From Streptomyces ardesiacus (GTDB lineage Bacteria > Actinomycetota > Actinomycetes > Streptomycetales > Streptomycetaceae): a DNA stretch of 56,593 nucleotides. Below are positions 25,087 through 34,986 of the stretch, one piece after another. The translations under genes were made by a program, and so were the position numbers. How positions within the stretch are numbered: position 1 is the stretch's first letter; every line of letters starts with the position of its first letter. Location: contig NZ_BEWC01000015.1 of NCBI RefSeq assembly GCF_003112575.1, positions 1 to 56,593 on the forward strand, in the 5' to 3' direction. The notes beneath the pieces were generated by a model, which had not been told where the DNA came from, searched no databases, and saw only the letters and a list, made by a program, of their open reading frames with translations.

Positions 25087-26244
25087 CTACAGGCCCATGT
25101 TCTTCGCGATGATCATCTTCATGACCTCGCTGGTGCCGCCGTAGATGCGGTTGACGCGGTTGTCCGCGTACAGGCGGGCGATCGGGTACTCGTTCATGTA
25201 GCCGTAGCCGCCGTGGAGCTGGAGGCAGCGGTCGATGACGCGGTGGGCGACCTCGGTGCAGAACAGCTTGGCGCTGGCGGCCTCGGCGGGGGTCAGTTCC
25301 CCGGCGTCCAGGGCCTCGGTGGCGCGGTCGGCGACGGCCTCGGCGGCGTCCACCTCGGCCTGGCAGGCGGCCAGCTCGAACTTGGTGTTCTGGAAGTGGG
25401 CGACCGGCTTGCCGAAGACGGTGCGCTCCTGCACGTACCGCTTGGCGAACTCGACGGCGGCCTTGGCCTGGGCGTAGGCGCCGAAGGCGATGCCCCAGCG
25501 CTCGGAGGCGAGGTTGTGGCCGAGGTAGGAGAAGCCCTTGTTCTCCTCGCCGAGCAGGTCCTCGACGGGCACCTTGACGTCGACGAAGGCCAGCTCGGCG
25601 GTGTCGGAGGTGCGCAGGCCCAGCTTGTCCAGCTTGCGGCCGACCGAGTAGCCCTCGGACTTGGTGTCCACGGCGAACAGGGAGATGCCGTGGCGGCGGT
25701 CCTCGGCGGTGGGCGCGGCGGTGCGGGCGCAGACGATGACGCGGTCGGCGTGCACGCCGCCGGTGATGAAGGTCTTGGCGCCGTTGAGGACGTAGTGGGT
25801 GCCGTCCTCGGAGAGCCTGGCGGTGGACTTCATGCCGGCGAGGTCGGAGCCGGTGCCGGGCTCCGTCATCGCGATGGCCCACATCTCCTCGCCGGTGACG
25901 AACTTCGGCAGGTAGCGCTTCTTCTGCTCGTCGGTGGCCAGCATGTTGATGTAGGGCAGGGCGAGCAGCACGTGGACGCCGGAGCCGCCGAACTGCACGC
26001 CGGCGCGGGCGGTCTCCTCGTAGAGGACGGCCTCGAACTTGTGGCTGTCCATGCCGGCGCCGCCGTACTCCTCGGGCACGTTGATGCCGAAGATGCCCAG
26101 CTCGCCGAGCTTGTAGTAGAAGTCGCGCGGCGCCTGGCCCGCGGCGAACCACTCGTCGTAGACGGGGACGACCTCGGCCTCGATGAAGGCGCGCAGGGTC
26201 TCCCGGAACGCCTCGTGGTCCTCGTTGAACACCGTACGGCGCAC
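25087..26244 (-). CDS. Acyl-CoA dehydrogenase
   Basis: A 385-residue FAD flavoenzyme that oxidises acyl-CoA to 2-enoyl-CoA. ACAD signatures: MWAIAMTEPGTGSDLAGMKSTA (first family motif) and HRVIDRCLQLHGGYGYMNEYPIARLYAD near the C-terminus; the catalytic Glu is in YGGTSEVMKMIIAKNMGL. GTG 26244 has GGAGGT (26251-26256) 6 bases upstream. It heads an operon with tesB. A palindromic TetR-type site at 26270 lies immediately upstream of the ribosome binding site. Substrate chain length is not evident. Confidence 0.92.
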   Translation of the reverse strand: MRRTVFNEDHEAFRETLRAFIEAEVVPVYDEWFAAGQAPRDFYYKLGELGIFGINVPEEYGGAGMDSHKFEAVLYEETARAGVQFGGSGVHVLLALPYINMLATDEQKKRYLPKFVTGEEMWAIAMTEPGTGSDLAGMKSTARLSEDGTHYVLNGAKTFITGGVHADRVIVCARTAAPTAEDRRHGISLFAVDTKSEGYSVGRKLDKLGLRTSDTAELAFVDVKVPVEDLLGEENKGFSYLGHNLASERWGIAFGAYAQAKAAVEFAKRYVQERTVFGKPVAHFQNTKFELAACQAEVDAAEAVADRATEALDAGELTPAEAASAKLFCTEVAHRVIDRCLQLHGGYGYMNEYPIARLYADNRVNRIYGGTSEVMKMIIAKNMGL

Positions 26245-26269
26245 CGCGCCACCTCCAGGATACGAATGT

Positions 26270-26285
26270 CTAAGCGCTTGCTCAG
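26270..26285. promoter_or_regulatory. Operator candidate before the acyl-CoA dehydrogenase gene
   Basis: CTAAGCGCTTGCTCAG is an interrupted palindrome (CTRAGC-(4)-GCTYAG) with an AAGCGCTT core at 26272-26279, 26-41 bases upstream of the GTG. Palindromes of this type commonly precede TetR-controlled fatty acid genes. It differs from the GTTAA-N6-TTAAC sites next to the nearby TetR gene, so another regulator may act here. Confidence 0.5.
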
Positions 26286-26372
26286 AGTCAACGGTACCGG
26301 CGGGTAGCCAGAGGCGTCCAGACCGGGACGCGGGTAACCCTCGTCACTCCCACCTCCGGGAGGAAGCGCCCC

Positions 26373-26957
26373 CTACGCCTCCCCCACCGCCGCGAACGCC
26401 CCCCGCGCCATCCGGTGCAGCAGGGACGCCGTCACCGCGCGTCCGGGGCGGCCCAGGTGGGGGGTGGAGTTGAGGAGGCCGAAGACCGAGTGGACGGCGG
26501 AGCGGGCGGCGGGCTCGGCGACCGCCGGGTAGACCTCCCGGAGCACCCCGACCCACAGCTCGACGTACTGCCGCTGCAACTGCCGCACCATCTTGCGGTC
26601 GGCGTCCCGCAGGCGGTCCAGCTCGCGGTCGTGCAGGGTGATGAGCGGGCGGTCGTCGAGCGCGAAGTCGATGTGCCCCTCGATGAGCGAGTCGAGGACC
26701 GCCTCGGCACCGGCCGCCCCGTCCTCGGCCAGCCGCCGCTTCGCCCCGGTCAGCAGCGAGTCGCTGATCCCGACGAGCAGCTCGGCGAGCATCGCGTCCT
26801 TGCCGGGGAAGTGCCGGTAGAGACCGGGGCCGCTGATGCCGACCGCGGCGCCTATCTCGTCGACGCCGACCCCGTGGAAGCCGCGCTCGGCGAAGAGCCG
26901 GGCGGCCTCCTTGAGGATCTGCTCGCGGCGGGTGGGGGCATCGGTTCTGGTGGCCAT
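26373..26957 (-). CDS. accR: TetR-family repressor, probably AccR-type regulator of acyl-CoA metabolism
   Basis: A 194-residue TetR regulator. Helix-turn-helix: REQILKEAARLFAERGFHGVGVDEIGAAVGISGPGLYRHFPGKDAMLAELL (residues 11-61). The C-terminal all-helical domain should bind an acyl-CoA ligand. It is divergent from accD1-accA1-hmgL-acdH. Two 16-bp sites GTTARCGSTCRTTAAC lie in the 97-base spacer; I recall a S. avermitilis homologue, AccR, reported to bind GTTAA-N6-TTAAC and control this operon. There is no Shine-Dalgarno: TAGAAT is placed 7 bases before the ATG, so the mRNA is probably leaderless. One operator covers its -35 element, implying autorepression. Confidence 0.88.
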   Translation of the reverse strand: MATRTDAPTRREQILKEAARLFAERGFHGVGVDEIGAAVGISGPGLYRHFPGKDAMLAELLVGISDSLLTGAKRRLAEDGAAGAEAVLDSLIEGHIDFALDDRPLITLHDRELDRLRDADRKMVRQLQRQYVELWVGVLREVYPAVAEPAARSAVHSVFGLLNSTPHLGRPGRAVTASLLHRMARGAFAAVGEA

Positions 26958-26964
26958 GAAGACG

Positions 26965-26994
26965 ATTCTAGACAGGGAGGTTAGCGGTCGTTAA
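26965..26994 (-). promoter_or_regulatory. Leaderless promoter of accR
   Basis: On the minus strand, -10 TAGAAT (26965-26970) and -35 TTAACG (26989-26994) are separated by 18 bases. The ATG starts 7 bases after the -10, so transcription should begin at or next to the start codon. The -35 lies inside the first AccR-type operator. Confidence 0.65.
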
Positions 26995-26995
26995 C
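26980..26995. promoter_or_regulatory. AccR-type operator 1
   Basis: GTTAGCGGTCGTTAAC: a 16-bp dyad with half-sites GTTARCG and CRTTAAC in common with operator 2. The longer palindrome GGTTA-CG..CG-TAACC spans 26979-26996. Confidence 0.75.
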
Positions 26996-27008
26996 CTTAG
27001 GGAAATGC

Positions 27009-27024
27009 GTTAACGCTCATTAAC
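27009..27024. promoter_or_regulatory. AccR-type operator 2
   Basis: GTTAACGCTCATTAAC matches GTTAA-N6-TTAAC exactly and differs from operator 1 at three positions. Centre-to-centre spacing is 29 bases, near three helical turns, so two dimers could bind on one face. It lies 30-46 bases before the accD1 start. Confidence 0.8.
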
Positions 27025-27054
27025 TGGTCGATCACTGGGTGAGGGGACCGCAGG

Positions 27055-28671
<1,617 letters not shown>

Positions 28672-28682
28672 GGAGGGGACCC

Positions 28683-30665
28683 GTGCAGAACACGAACGAG
28701 ACGCCGGACACCAAGACGCCGCGCATGTTCGACACCGTGCTCGTCGCCAACCGGGGCGAGATCGCCGTCCGCGTCGTCCGGACCCTGCGCGCCATGGGCG
28801 TGCGCTCGGTGGCGGTCTTCTCCGACGCCGACGCGGACGCGCGGCACGTGCGGGAGGCCGACGAGGCGGTACGGATCGGCCCGGCACCGGCGGCGGAGAG
28901 CTACCTGTCCGTCGAGCGTCTGCTGGCGGCGGCGGCCCGGACGGGCGCGCAGGCGGTCCACCCCGGGTACGGCTTCCTCGCCGAGAACGCCGCCTTCGCA
29001 CGGGCCTGCGAGGAGGCGGGGCTGGTCTTCATCGGGCCGCCCGCCGACGCGATCGCGCTGATGGGCGACAAGATCCGCGCCAAGGAGACGGTGAAGGCGG
29101 CAGGCGTGCCGGTCGTGCCCGGCTCCAGCGGCAGCGGGCTCACGGACGCGCAGCTCGCCGACGCGGCGCGCGAGATCGGCACCCCGGTGCTGCTCAAGCC
29201 CTCGGCGGGCGGCGGCGGCAAGGGCATGCGGCTGGTGCGCGACGCGTCCCTGCTGGCCGACGAGATCGCCGCCGCGCGCCGCGAGGCCCGCGCCTCCTTC
29301 GGCGACGACACGCTCCTGGTGGAACGGTGGATCGACCGTCCCCGGCACATCGAGATCCAGGTCCTGGCCGACGGCCACGGCAACGTCGTGCACCTGGGCG
29401 AGCGCGAGTGCTCGCTCCAGCGCAGGCACCAGAAGGTGATCGAGGAGGCGCCGAGCGTCCTGCTGGACGAGGCGACGCGGGCCGCGATGGGCGAGGCGGC
29501 CGTGCAGGCGGCCCGCTCCTGCGGCTACCGGGGCGCGGGCACGGTGGAGTTCATCGTGCCGGGCGGCGACCCCTCGCAGTACTACTTCATGGAGATGAAC
29601 ACCCGCCTCCAGGTCGAGCACCCGGTGACCGAGCTGGTGACCGGCCTGGACCTGGTGGAGTGGCAGCTCAGGGTGGCGGCGGGTGAGCGGCTGGGATTCG
29701 CGCAGGAGGACGTCCGGCTGACCGGCCACGCGATCGAGGCCCGCCTGTGCGCAGAGGACCCCGCGCGGGGCTTCCTCCCCTCCGGCGGCACGGTGCTGCG
29801 GCTGCGCGAGCCCGAGGGCGACGGCGTGCGCACCGACTCGGGGCTCAGCGAGGGCACCGAGGTGGGCAGCCTGTACGACCCGATGCTGTCCAAGGTGATC
29901 GCCCACGGCCCCGACCGGGAGACCGCGCTGCGCAGGCTCCGGGCGGCGCTGGCCGGGACGGTCACCCTGGGCGTGCCGACCAACGCCGGGTTCCTGCGGC
30001 GGCTGCTCGCGCACCCGGCGGTGGTGGCGGGCCAGCTGGACACGGGGCTGGTGGAGCGCGAGGTCGACTCCCTGGTCGCCACCGGCGTACCGGAGGCGGT
30101 GTACGAGGCGGCGGCGGCCGTACGGCTGGAGGCGCTGCGCCCGCGCGGGGACGGCTGGACGGACCCGTTCTCGGTGCCGAGCGGCTGGCGGATGGGCGGC
30201 GAGCCGAAGCCGGCGGCCTTCCCGCTGCGGGTGCCGGGAGACGAACCCGTCACCCACACCCCCCGCGGCACCCACACCGTCACCGGGGACCGGGTGACGG
30301 TCACCCTGGACGGCGTGCGGCACACCTTCCACCGTGCCGCCGACTGGCTGGGCCGCGACGGCGACGCCTGGCACGTACGCGACCACGACCCGGTCGCCGC
30401 CTCCCTCGACCGGGCCGCCCACGCGGGCGCCGACTCGCTGACCGCGCCGATGCCGGGCACGGTGACGGTGGTGAAGGTCGCCGTCGGCGACGAGGTGAGC
30501 GCCGGGCAGAGCCTGCTGGTGGTGGAGGCGATGAAGATGGAGCACGTCGTCTCCGCCCCGCACGCCGGCACCGTCGCCGAGCTGGACGTGGCGCCGGGCA
30601 CGACGGTCGCCATGGACCAGGTGCTCGCCGTCATCACCCCCGTCGAGGAGGAGGAGAGGGCATGA
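28683..30665 (+). CDS. accA1: Biotin carboxylase/biotin carboxyl carrier subunit of acyl-CoA carboxylase
   Basis: A 660-residue alpha subunit. Biotin carboxylase domain: FDTVLVANRGEIAVRVVRTLRAMG, ATP-grasp loop KPSAGGGGKGMRLV, HIEIQVLADGHGNVVHLGERECSLQRRHQK, FMEMNTRLQVEHPVTE (residues ~14-460). The C-terminal biotinyl domain carries VEAMKMEH, with biotin on the Lys, about 40 residues from the end. GTG 28683 has AGGAGG at 28671-28676; alternative starts would remove the FDTVLVANRGE strand. The stop overlaps the hmgL ATG (ATGA). Together with AccD1 it carboxylates 3-methylcrotonyl-CoA to 3-methylglutaconyl-CoA. Confidence 0.95.
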   Translation: MQNTNETPDTKTPRMFDTVLVANRGEIAVRVVRTLRAMGVRSVAVFSDADADARHVREADEAVRIGPAPAAESYLSVERLLAAAARTGAQAVHPGYGFLAENAAFARACEEAGLVFIGPPADAIALMGDKIRAKETVKAAGVPVVPGSSGSGLTDAQLADAAREIGTPVLLKPSAGGGGKGMRLVRDASLLADEIAAARREARASFGDDTLLVERWIDRPRHIEIQVLADGHGNVVHLGERECSLQRRHQKVIEEAPSVLLDEATRAAMGEAAVQAARSCGYRGAGTVEFIVPGGDPSQYYFMEMNTRLQVEHPVTELVTGLDLVEWQLRVAAGERLGFAQEDVRLTGHAIEARLCAEDPARGFLPSGGTVLRLREPEGDGVRTDSGLSEGTEVGSLYDPMLSKVIAHGPDRETALRRLRAALAGTVTLGVPTNAGFLRRLLAHPAVVAGQLDTGLVEREVDSLVATGVPEAVYEAAAAVRLEALRPRGDGWTDPFSVPSGWRMGGEPKPAAFPLRVPGDEPVTHTPRGTHTVTGDRVTVTLDGVRHTFHRAADWLGRDGDAWHVRDHDPVAASLDRAAHAGADSLTAPMPGTVTVVKVAVGDEVSAGQSLLVVEAMKMEHVVSAPHAGTVAELDVAPGTTVAMDQVLAVITPVEEEERA

Positions 30666-31609
30666 ACACCCCGGAGCTTGGCCTCCCGATGCCCGTACCG
30701 GCGAACGGCCTGCCCGCCCGCGTCCGCATCCACGAGGTCGGCGCCCGCGACGGGCTGCAGAACGAGAAGGCGACCGTGCCGACGGCCGTGAAGGCGGAGT
30801 TCGTCCGCCGGCTGGCGGGCACGGGCCTGACCACGATCGAGGCGACGAGCTTCGTCCACCCCAAGTGGGTCCCCCAACTGGCGGACGCGGAGGAGCTGTA
30901 CCCGGAGATCTCCGGCCTGCCGGTGTCGCTCCCGGTGCTGGTGCCGAACGAGAAGGGCCTGGACCGGGCCCTCGCGCTCGGCGCGCGCCGCGTCGCGGTG
31001 TTCGCCAGTGCCACGGAGTCCTTCGCCAGGGCGAACCTCAACCGCACGGTGGACGAGGCGCTGGCCATGTTCGAGCCGGTGGTGACCCGGGCGAAGGGGC
31101 AGGACGTCCACGTGCGCGGCTACCTCTCGATGTGCTTCGGCGACCCGTGGGAGGGCCCGGTCCAGGTCCCCCAGGTCGTGCGGGTCTGCCGGGCCCTGCT
31201 GGACATGGGCTGCGACGAGCTGAGCCTCGGCGACACCATCGGGGTGGCCACCCCCGGCCATGTGACGGCCCTGCTCGGCGCGCTGTCCGAGGCCGGTGTG
31301 CCCGTCTCGGCGCTGGGCGTCCACTTCCACGACACCTACGGCCAGGCCCTGGCCAACACCCTGGCCGCGCTCCAGCAGGGCGTCACCACGGTCGACGCCT
31401 CCGCCGGGGGCCTCGGCGGCTGCCCGTACGCGAAGTCCGCCACCGGCAACCTCGCCACCGAAGACCTCGTGTGGATGCTGCGCGGCCTCGGCATCGACAC
31501 CGGGGTCGACCTCGGCCGTCTCGTCGCCACAAGCGTCTGGATGGCCGCCCACCTGGGCCGGCCCAGCCCGTCCCGCACCGTTCGAGCCCTCTCCCACCAG
31601 GAGTCGTGA
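30662..31609 (+). CDS. hmgL: Hydroxymethylglutaryl-CoA lyase
   Basis: A 315-residue lyase splitting HMG-CoA into acetyl-CoA and acetoacetate, the last step of leucine catabolism. Family motifs: RIHEVGARDGLQNEK (metal-binding Asp and substrate Arg), SMCFGDPWEG, LSLGDTIGVATPG, GVHFHDTYGQALANTLAAL (HxH metal ligands) and the catalytic-Cys loop SAGGLGGCPYAKSATGN. ATG 30662 overlaps the accA1 stop by 4 bases. The next start is directly after its stop. Confidence 0.95.
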   Translation: MNTPELGLPMPVPANGLPARVRIHEVGARDGLQNEKATVPTAVKAEFVRRLAGTGLTTIEATSFVHPKWVPQLADAEELYPEISGLPVSLPVLVPNEKGLDRALALGARRVAVFASATESFARANLNRTVDEALAMFEPVVTRAKGQDVHVRGYLSMCFGDPWEGPVQVPQVVRVCRALLDMGCDELSLGDTIGVATPGHVTALLGALSEAGVPVSALGVHFHDTYGQALANTLAALQQGVTTVDASAGGLGGCPYAKSATGNLATEDLVWMLRGLGIDTGVDLGRLVATSVWMAAHLGRPSPSRTVRALSHQES

Positions 31610-31614
31610 ACAGC

Positions 31615-32775
31615 ATGGACCACAAGCTCTCCCCGGAACTGGAAGAACTGCGCCGCACGGTCGAGGCGTTCGCGCACGACGTGGTGGCGCCGAAGATCGG
31701 CGACTTCTACGAGCGGCACGAGTTCCCGTACGAGATCGTCCGCGAGATGGGCCGCATGGGCCTGTTCGGGCTGCCGTTCCCCGAGGAGTACGGCGGCATG
31801 GGCGGCGACTACTTCGCCCTCGGCATCGCCCTGGAGGAGCTGGCCCGGGTCGACTCGTCGGTGGCGATCACCCTGGAGGCGGGCGTCTCGCTGGGCGCGA
31901 TGCCGGTCCACCTCTTCGGCACCGAGGAGCAGAAGCGGCAGTGGCTGCCCCGGCTCTGCTCGGGCGAGATCCTGGGCGCGTTCGGCCTCACCGAGCCCGA
32001 CGGCGGCAGCGACGCGGGCGCGACCCGGACGACGGCCCGCCTGGACGAGGCGACGAACGAGTGGGTCGTCAACGGCACCAAGTGCTTCATCACCAACTCC
32101 GGCACGGACATCACGGGCCTGGTGACGGTCACGGCGGTCACCGGGCGCAAGCCCGACGGCCGGCCCCTGATCTCGTCGATCATCGTGCCATCGGGCACCC
32201 CGGGCTTCACGGTGGCCGCCCCGTACTCGAAGGTCGGCTGGAACGCGTCGGACACCCGTGAGCTGTCCTTCGCCGACGTCCGGGTCCCGGCCGCGAACCT
32301 GCTGGGCGAACAGGGGCGCGGCTACGCGCAGTTCCTGCGCATCCTGGACGAGGGCCGGGTGGCGATCGCCGCGCTGGGCACGGGGCTCGCGCAGGGCTGC
32401 GTGGACGAGTCGGTCGCCTACGCGAAGGAACGTCACGCCTTCGGCAAGCCCATCGGCGCCAACCAGGCCATCCAGTTCAAGATCGCCGACATGGAGATGA
32501 AGGCCCACACGTCCCGCCTCGCCTGGCGGGACGCGGCCTCGCGGCTGGTGGCGGGCGAGCCGTTCAAGAAGGAGGCGGCTCTGGCGAAGCTGTACTCGTC
32601 GACGGTCGCGGTGGACAACGCCCGGGAGGCCACCCAGATCCACGGCGGCTACGGCTTCATGAACGAGTACCCGGTGGCCCGCATGTGGCGGGACGCGAAG
32701 ATCCTGGAGATCGGCGAGGGCACCAGCGAGGTCCAGCGGATGCTGATCGCGCGGGAGCTGGGTCTGGTGAGCTGA
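31615..32775 (+). CDS. acdH: Branched-chain acyl-CoA dehydrogenase (isovaleryl/isobutyryl type)
   Basis: A 386-residue FAD enzyme matching, from memory, AcdH of S. coelicolor (FadE4 in S. avermitilis), active on branched short acyl-CoAs from valine, isoleucine and leucine. Motifs: LGAFGLTEPDGGSDAGATRTTA, ATQIHGGYGFMNEYPVARMWRDAKILEIGEGTSEVQRMLIARELG, with the catalytic Glu in EIGEGTSE. I chose ATG 31615, which gives the usual length; GTG 31606 overlaps the hmgL stop (GTGA) and would add three residues. AGGAG at 31599-31603 is 11 bases from the ATG and 2 from the GTG, so the start is not settled. Last gene of the operon. Confidence 0.93.
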   Translation: MDHKLSPELEELRRTVEAFAHDVVAPKIGDFYERHEFPYEIVREMGRMGLFGLPFPEEYGGMGGDYFALGIALEELARVDSSVAITLEAGVSLGAMPVHLFGTEEQKRQWLPRLCSGEILGAFGLTEPDGGSDAGATRTTARLDEATNEWVVNGTKCFITNSGTDITGLVTVTAVTGRKPDGRPLISSIIVPSGTPGFTVAAPYSKVGWNASDTRELSFADVRVPAANLLGEQGRGYAQFLRILDEGRVAIAALGTGLAQGCVDESVAYAKERHAFGKPIGANQAIQFKIADMEMKAHTSRLAWRDAASRLVAGEPFKKEAALAKLYSSTVAVDNAREATQIHGGYGFMNEYPVARMWRDAKILEIGEGTSEVQRMLIARELGLVS

Positions 32776-32787
32776 CCCGGAGGGCCG

Positions 32788-32813
32788 GGGGCGGGGCCGC
32801 AGGGCCCCACCCC
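32788..32813 (+). terminator. Terminator after the acc-hmgL-acdH operon
   Basis: GGGGCGGGGCC pairs with GGCCCCACCCC (one C-A mismatch) around a 4-base loop, starting 12 bases after the acdH stop. Confidence 0.72.
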
Positions 32814-32824
32814 TGGACAAGATC

Positions 32825-32843
32825 TGAGGTTAGGCTAACCTAC
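32825..32843. promoter_or_regulatory. Iron box 1 (DmdR1/IdeR-type) upstream of desE
   Basis: TGAGGTTAGGCTAACCTAC matches the consensus TTAGGTTAGGCTAACCTAA at 17 of 19 positions. It lies 57-75 bases before the desE start, so iron-loaded DmdR should repress desE and desF. Confidence 0.92.
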
Positions 32844-32899
32844 CTTCGAATTGTCCCGCAGAGCGCGACGCTCCGCACCGTTCGAAGGCAGTCACCACC

Positions 32900-33949
32900 A
32901 TGTCCAACGCCAGAGCCCTTCACCCCACCCGCCGCGGAATCCTCGCCGCCGGTGGCGCCCTCGGCCTCGGTGCCGTGCTCGCGGCCTGCGGGGACGACGA
33001 CGGCAGGAGCGGCGGCTCGGGCGACGGGTCGAACAGCAACGCCACGTCGGGCCCCTGGTCCTTCAAGGACGACCGCGGCACGACCGTGAAGCTGGACAAG
33101 GTGCCGGCGAACATCGTCGCGTTCACCGGCGTCGCCGCCGCCCTCCACGACTACGGCGTCCAGGTCAAGGGCGTCTTCGGCCCGACCACGACCAAGGACG
33201 GCAAGCCCGACGTGCAGGCCGGCGACCTCGACGTGGACAAGGTCACCGTCCTCGGCAACGAGTGGGGCAAGCTCAACGTCGAGAAGTACGCCTCCCTCGC
33301 CCCCGAGGTGCTCATCACCACGACGTTCGACACCGCGGGCACCCTGTGGTCCGTCCCGGAGGAGTCGAAGGACAAGATCGCCAAGCTCGCCCCGAGCGTG
33401 GCGATCTCCGTCTTCGACCGGCAGCTCACCCAGCCGCTCCAGCGCATGTGGGAGCTGGCCGAGTCGCTCGGCGGAGACATGAAGGCCAAGAAGGTCACCG
33501 ACGCCAAGGCCGCCTTCGACAAGGCCGCCGCCCGGCTGCGCGCCGCCGCCAAGGCCCGGCCCGAGATCCGGGTGCTGGCCGGCTCCGCGAGCCCCGACCT
33601 GTTCTACGTCTCCGGCACCAACCTCTCGGTGGACCTGGAGTACTTCAAGGCCCTCGGCGTGAACTTCGTGGAGCCCTCCGAGGCGGCCAAGAAGGCCACC
33701 GGCGGCTGGTTCGAGTCCCTGAGCTGGGAGAACGTCGACAAGTACCCGGCCGACGTCATCATCATGGACGACCGCGCCTCCACCATCCAGCCCGCCGACA
33801 TCACCGAGGGCACCTGGAAGAAGCTCCCCGCGGTCAAGGCCGGCCAGGTCATCGCCCGCTCCCCCGAGCCGATCCTGTCCTACGACAAGTGCACGCCCCT
33901 GCTGGACAACCTGGCCGAGGCGATCGAGAACGCCAAGAAGGTCGGCTGA
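32900..33949 (+). CDS. desE: Ferrioxamine-binding lipoprotein
   Basis: A 349-residue class III siderophore-binding protein that captures ferric desferrioxamines at the cell surface for an ABC importer encoded elsewhere. The N-terminus combines a twin-arginine motif (HPTRRGILAAGGALGLGAVLAAC) with a lipobox LAAC, so it is probably a Tat-exported lipoprotein. Fe-siderophore-binding fold segments: IVAFTGVAAALHDYGVQVKGVFGPT, YASLAPEVLITTTFD, ELAESLGGDMKAKK and YPADVIIMDDRAST. GAAGG at 32884-32888 is a distant ribosome binding site. desF follows after 27 bases. Confidence 0.95.
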   Translation: MSNARALHPTRRGILAAGGALGLGAVLAACGDDDGRSGGSGDGSNSNATSGPWSFKDDRGTTVKLDKVPANIVAFTGVAAALHDYGVQVKGVFGPTTTKDGKPDVQAGDLDVDKVTVLGNEWGKLNVEKYASLAPEVLITTTFDTAGTLWSVPEESKDKIAKLAPSVAISVFDRQLTQPLQRMWELAESLGGDMKAKKVTDAKAAFDKAAARLRAAAKARPEIRVLAGSASPDLFYVSGTNLSVDLEYFKALGVNFVEPSEAAKKATGGWFESLSWENVDKYPADVIIMDDRASTIQPADITEGTWKKLPAVKAGQVIARSPEPILSYDKCTPLLDNLAEAIENAKKVG

Positions 33950-33976
33950 CCCACCCCCCCTTCCCCGGAGCCCCTC

Positions 33977-34840
33977 ATGACGACGGCCGTGGCCGCCCCG
34001 TTCCGCTTCTTCTCGCTCCAGGTCGTACGGACGAGGCGGCTCGGCCCGTCCCTGGCCCGGGTCACCCTCGCGGGGCCCGACCTGAGCGCCTTCCGCTCCG
34101 ACGGCCTCGACCAGTCGCTGTCGCTGTTCCTGCCGCACCCGGGGCAGGCGGAGCCCGCGGTCCCCGTGGAGCTGGGCGACGGCTGGTGGCAGGGCTGGCG
34201 CGAACTCCCGGAGGACGTACGGGCCGTGATGCGCTCGTACACGCTGCGTGCGCTGCGCCGGGACGACGAGGGGCACACCGCCGAGATCGACGTCGACTTC
34301 GTCCTGCACGGCGTGGAACCGGGGTCGGGCATCCAGCCGGGCCCCGCCGCCCGCTGGGCCGCCGACGCCGCCCCCGGCGACCGCGTGCTGGTGCTGGGCC
34401 CCGCCGTCGCCGACAACCGGGCGATCCGCTTCCGGCCGCCCGGGGACACCGACCTCGTGGTGATCTGGGGCGACGAGACCGCCGTACCGGCCGCCTGCGC
34501 GGTGGTGGAGTCGCTGCCCGCCGGCACCCGCGCCCGGGTCTGGCTGGAGGTGCCGCACGCCGAGGACGTGCAGCACCTCGACACGGCCGCCGACGCCGAG
34601 GTCACCTGGCTGGTCCGGGACGCCGACGGCGGCGGACCCGGGGCATCCCTCGCCGCCCTCCGCGCCGCACAGCTCTCGCCCGCCGAGCACCCCTACGTCT
34701 GGCTCGCGGGCGAGTCCGGGTGCGTCAAGCAGCTCCGCCGGCATTTCGTGGGCGAGCGGGGCGTCGACCGCCGGCGCGTCACCTTCGTCGGCTACTGGCG
34801 CCGGGGCCTGACGGAGGAACAACTCCGCGAGCAGGCCTGA
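33977..34840 (+). CDS. desF: Siderophore-interacting FAD-dependent ferric reductase
   Basis: A 287-residue SIP-family flavoprotein that probably reduces ferric siderophores in the cytosol to release iron. FAD domain: LGPSLARVTLAGPDLSAF and MRSYTLRALRRD (R-x-Y-T FAD motif), HGVEPGSGIQPGPAARWAADAAPGDRVLVLGP. NAD(P)H domain: DLVVIWGDETAVPAACAVVESLPAG, YVWLAGESGCVKQLRRHFVGERGVDRRRVTFVGYWRRG. Same transcript as desE, probably under iron box 1. ATG 33977 follows a CCGGAG element. Confidence 0.92.
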   Translation: MTTAVAAPFRFFSLQVVRTRRLGPSLARVTLAGPDLSAFRSDGLDQSLSLFLPHPGQAEPAVPVELGDGWWQGWRELPEDVRAVMRSYTLRALRRDDEGHTAEIDVDFVLHGVEPGSGIQPGPAARWAADAAPGDRVLVLGPAVADNRAIRFRPPGDTDLVVIWGDETAVPAACAVVESLPAGTRARVWLEVPHAEDVQHLDTAADAEVTWLVRDADGGGPGASLAALRAAQLSPAEHPYVWLAGESGCVKQLRRHFVGERGVDRRRVTFVGYWRRGLTEEQLREQA

Positions 34841-34901
34841 CCCCCGGCGCGGAGTCACCGTGACCGTGATCACCCACCGGCACACGCGTGATCCATTTGA
34901 G

Positions 34902-34920
34902 TTAGGTTAGGCTAACCTAA
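34902..34920. promoter_or_regulatory. Iron box 2, perfect consensus, upstream of desA
   Basis: TTAGGTTAGGCTAACCTAA is a perfect 19-bp palindrome equal to the DmdR/IdeR consensus, 67-85 bases before the desA ATG. It should give tight iron repression of desABCD. Confidence 0.95.
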
Positions 34921-34986
34921 GTTGAAGCGGGGGAGGGTTCAGCCCTCTCCCGCCCTCTCGGACCGTCCCCACCGGAGGACCCCCAC

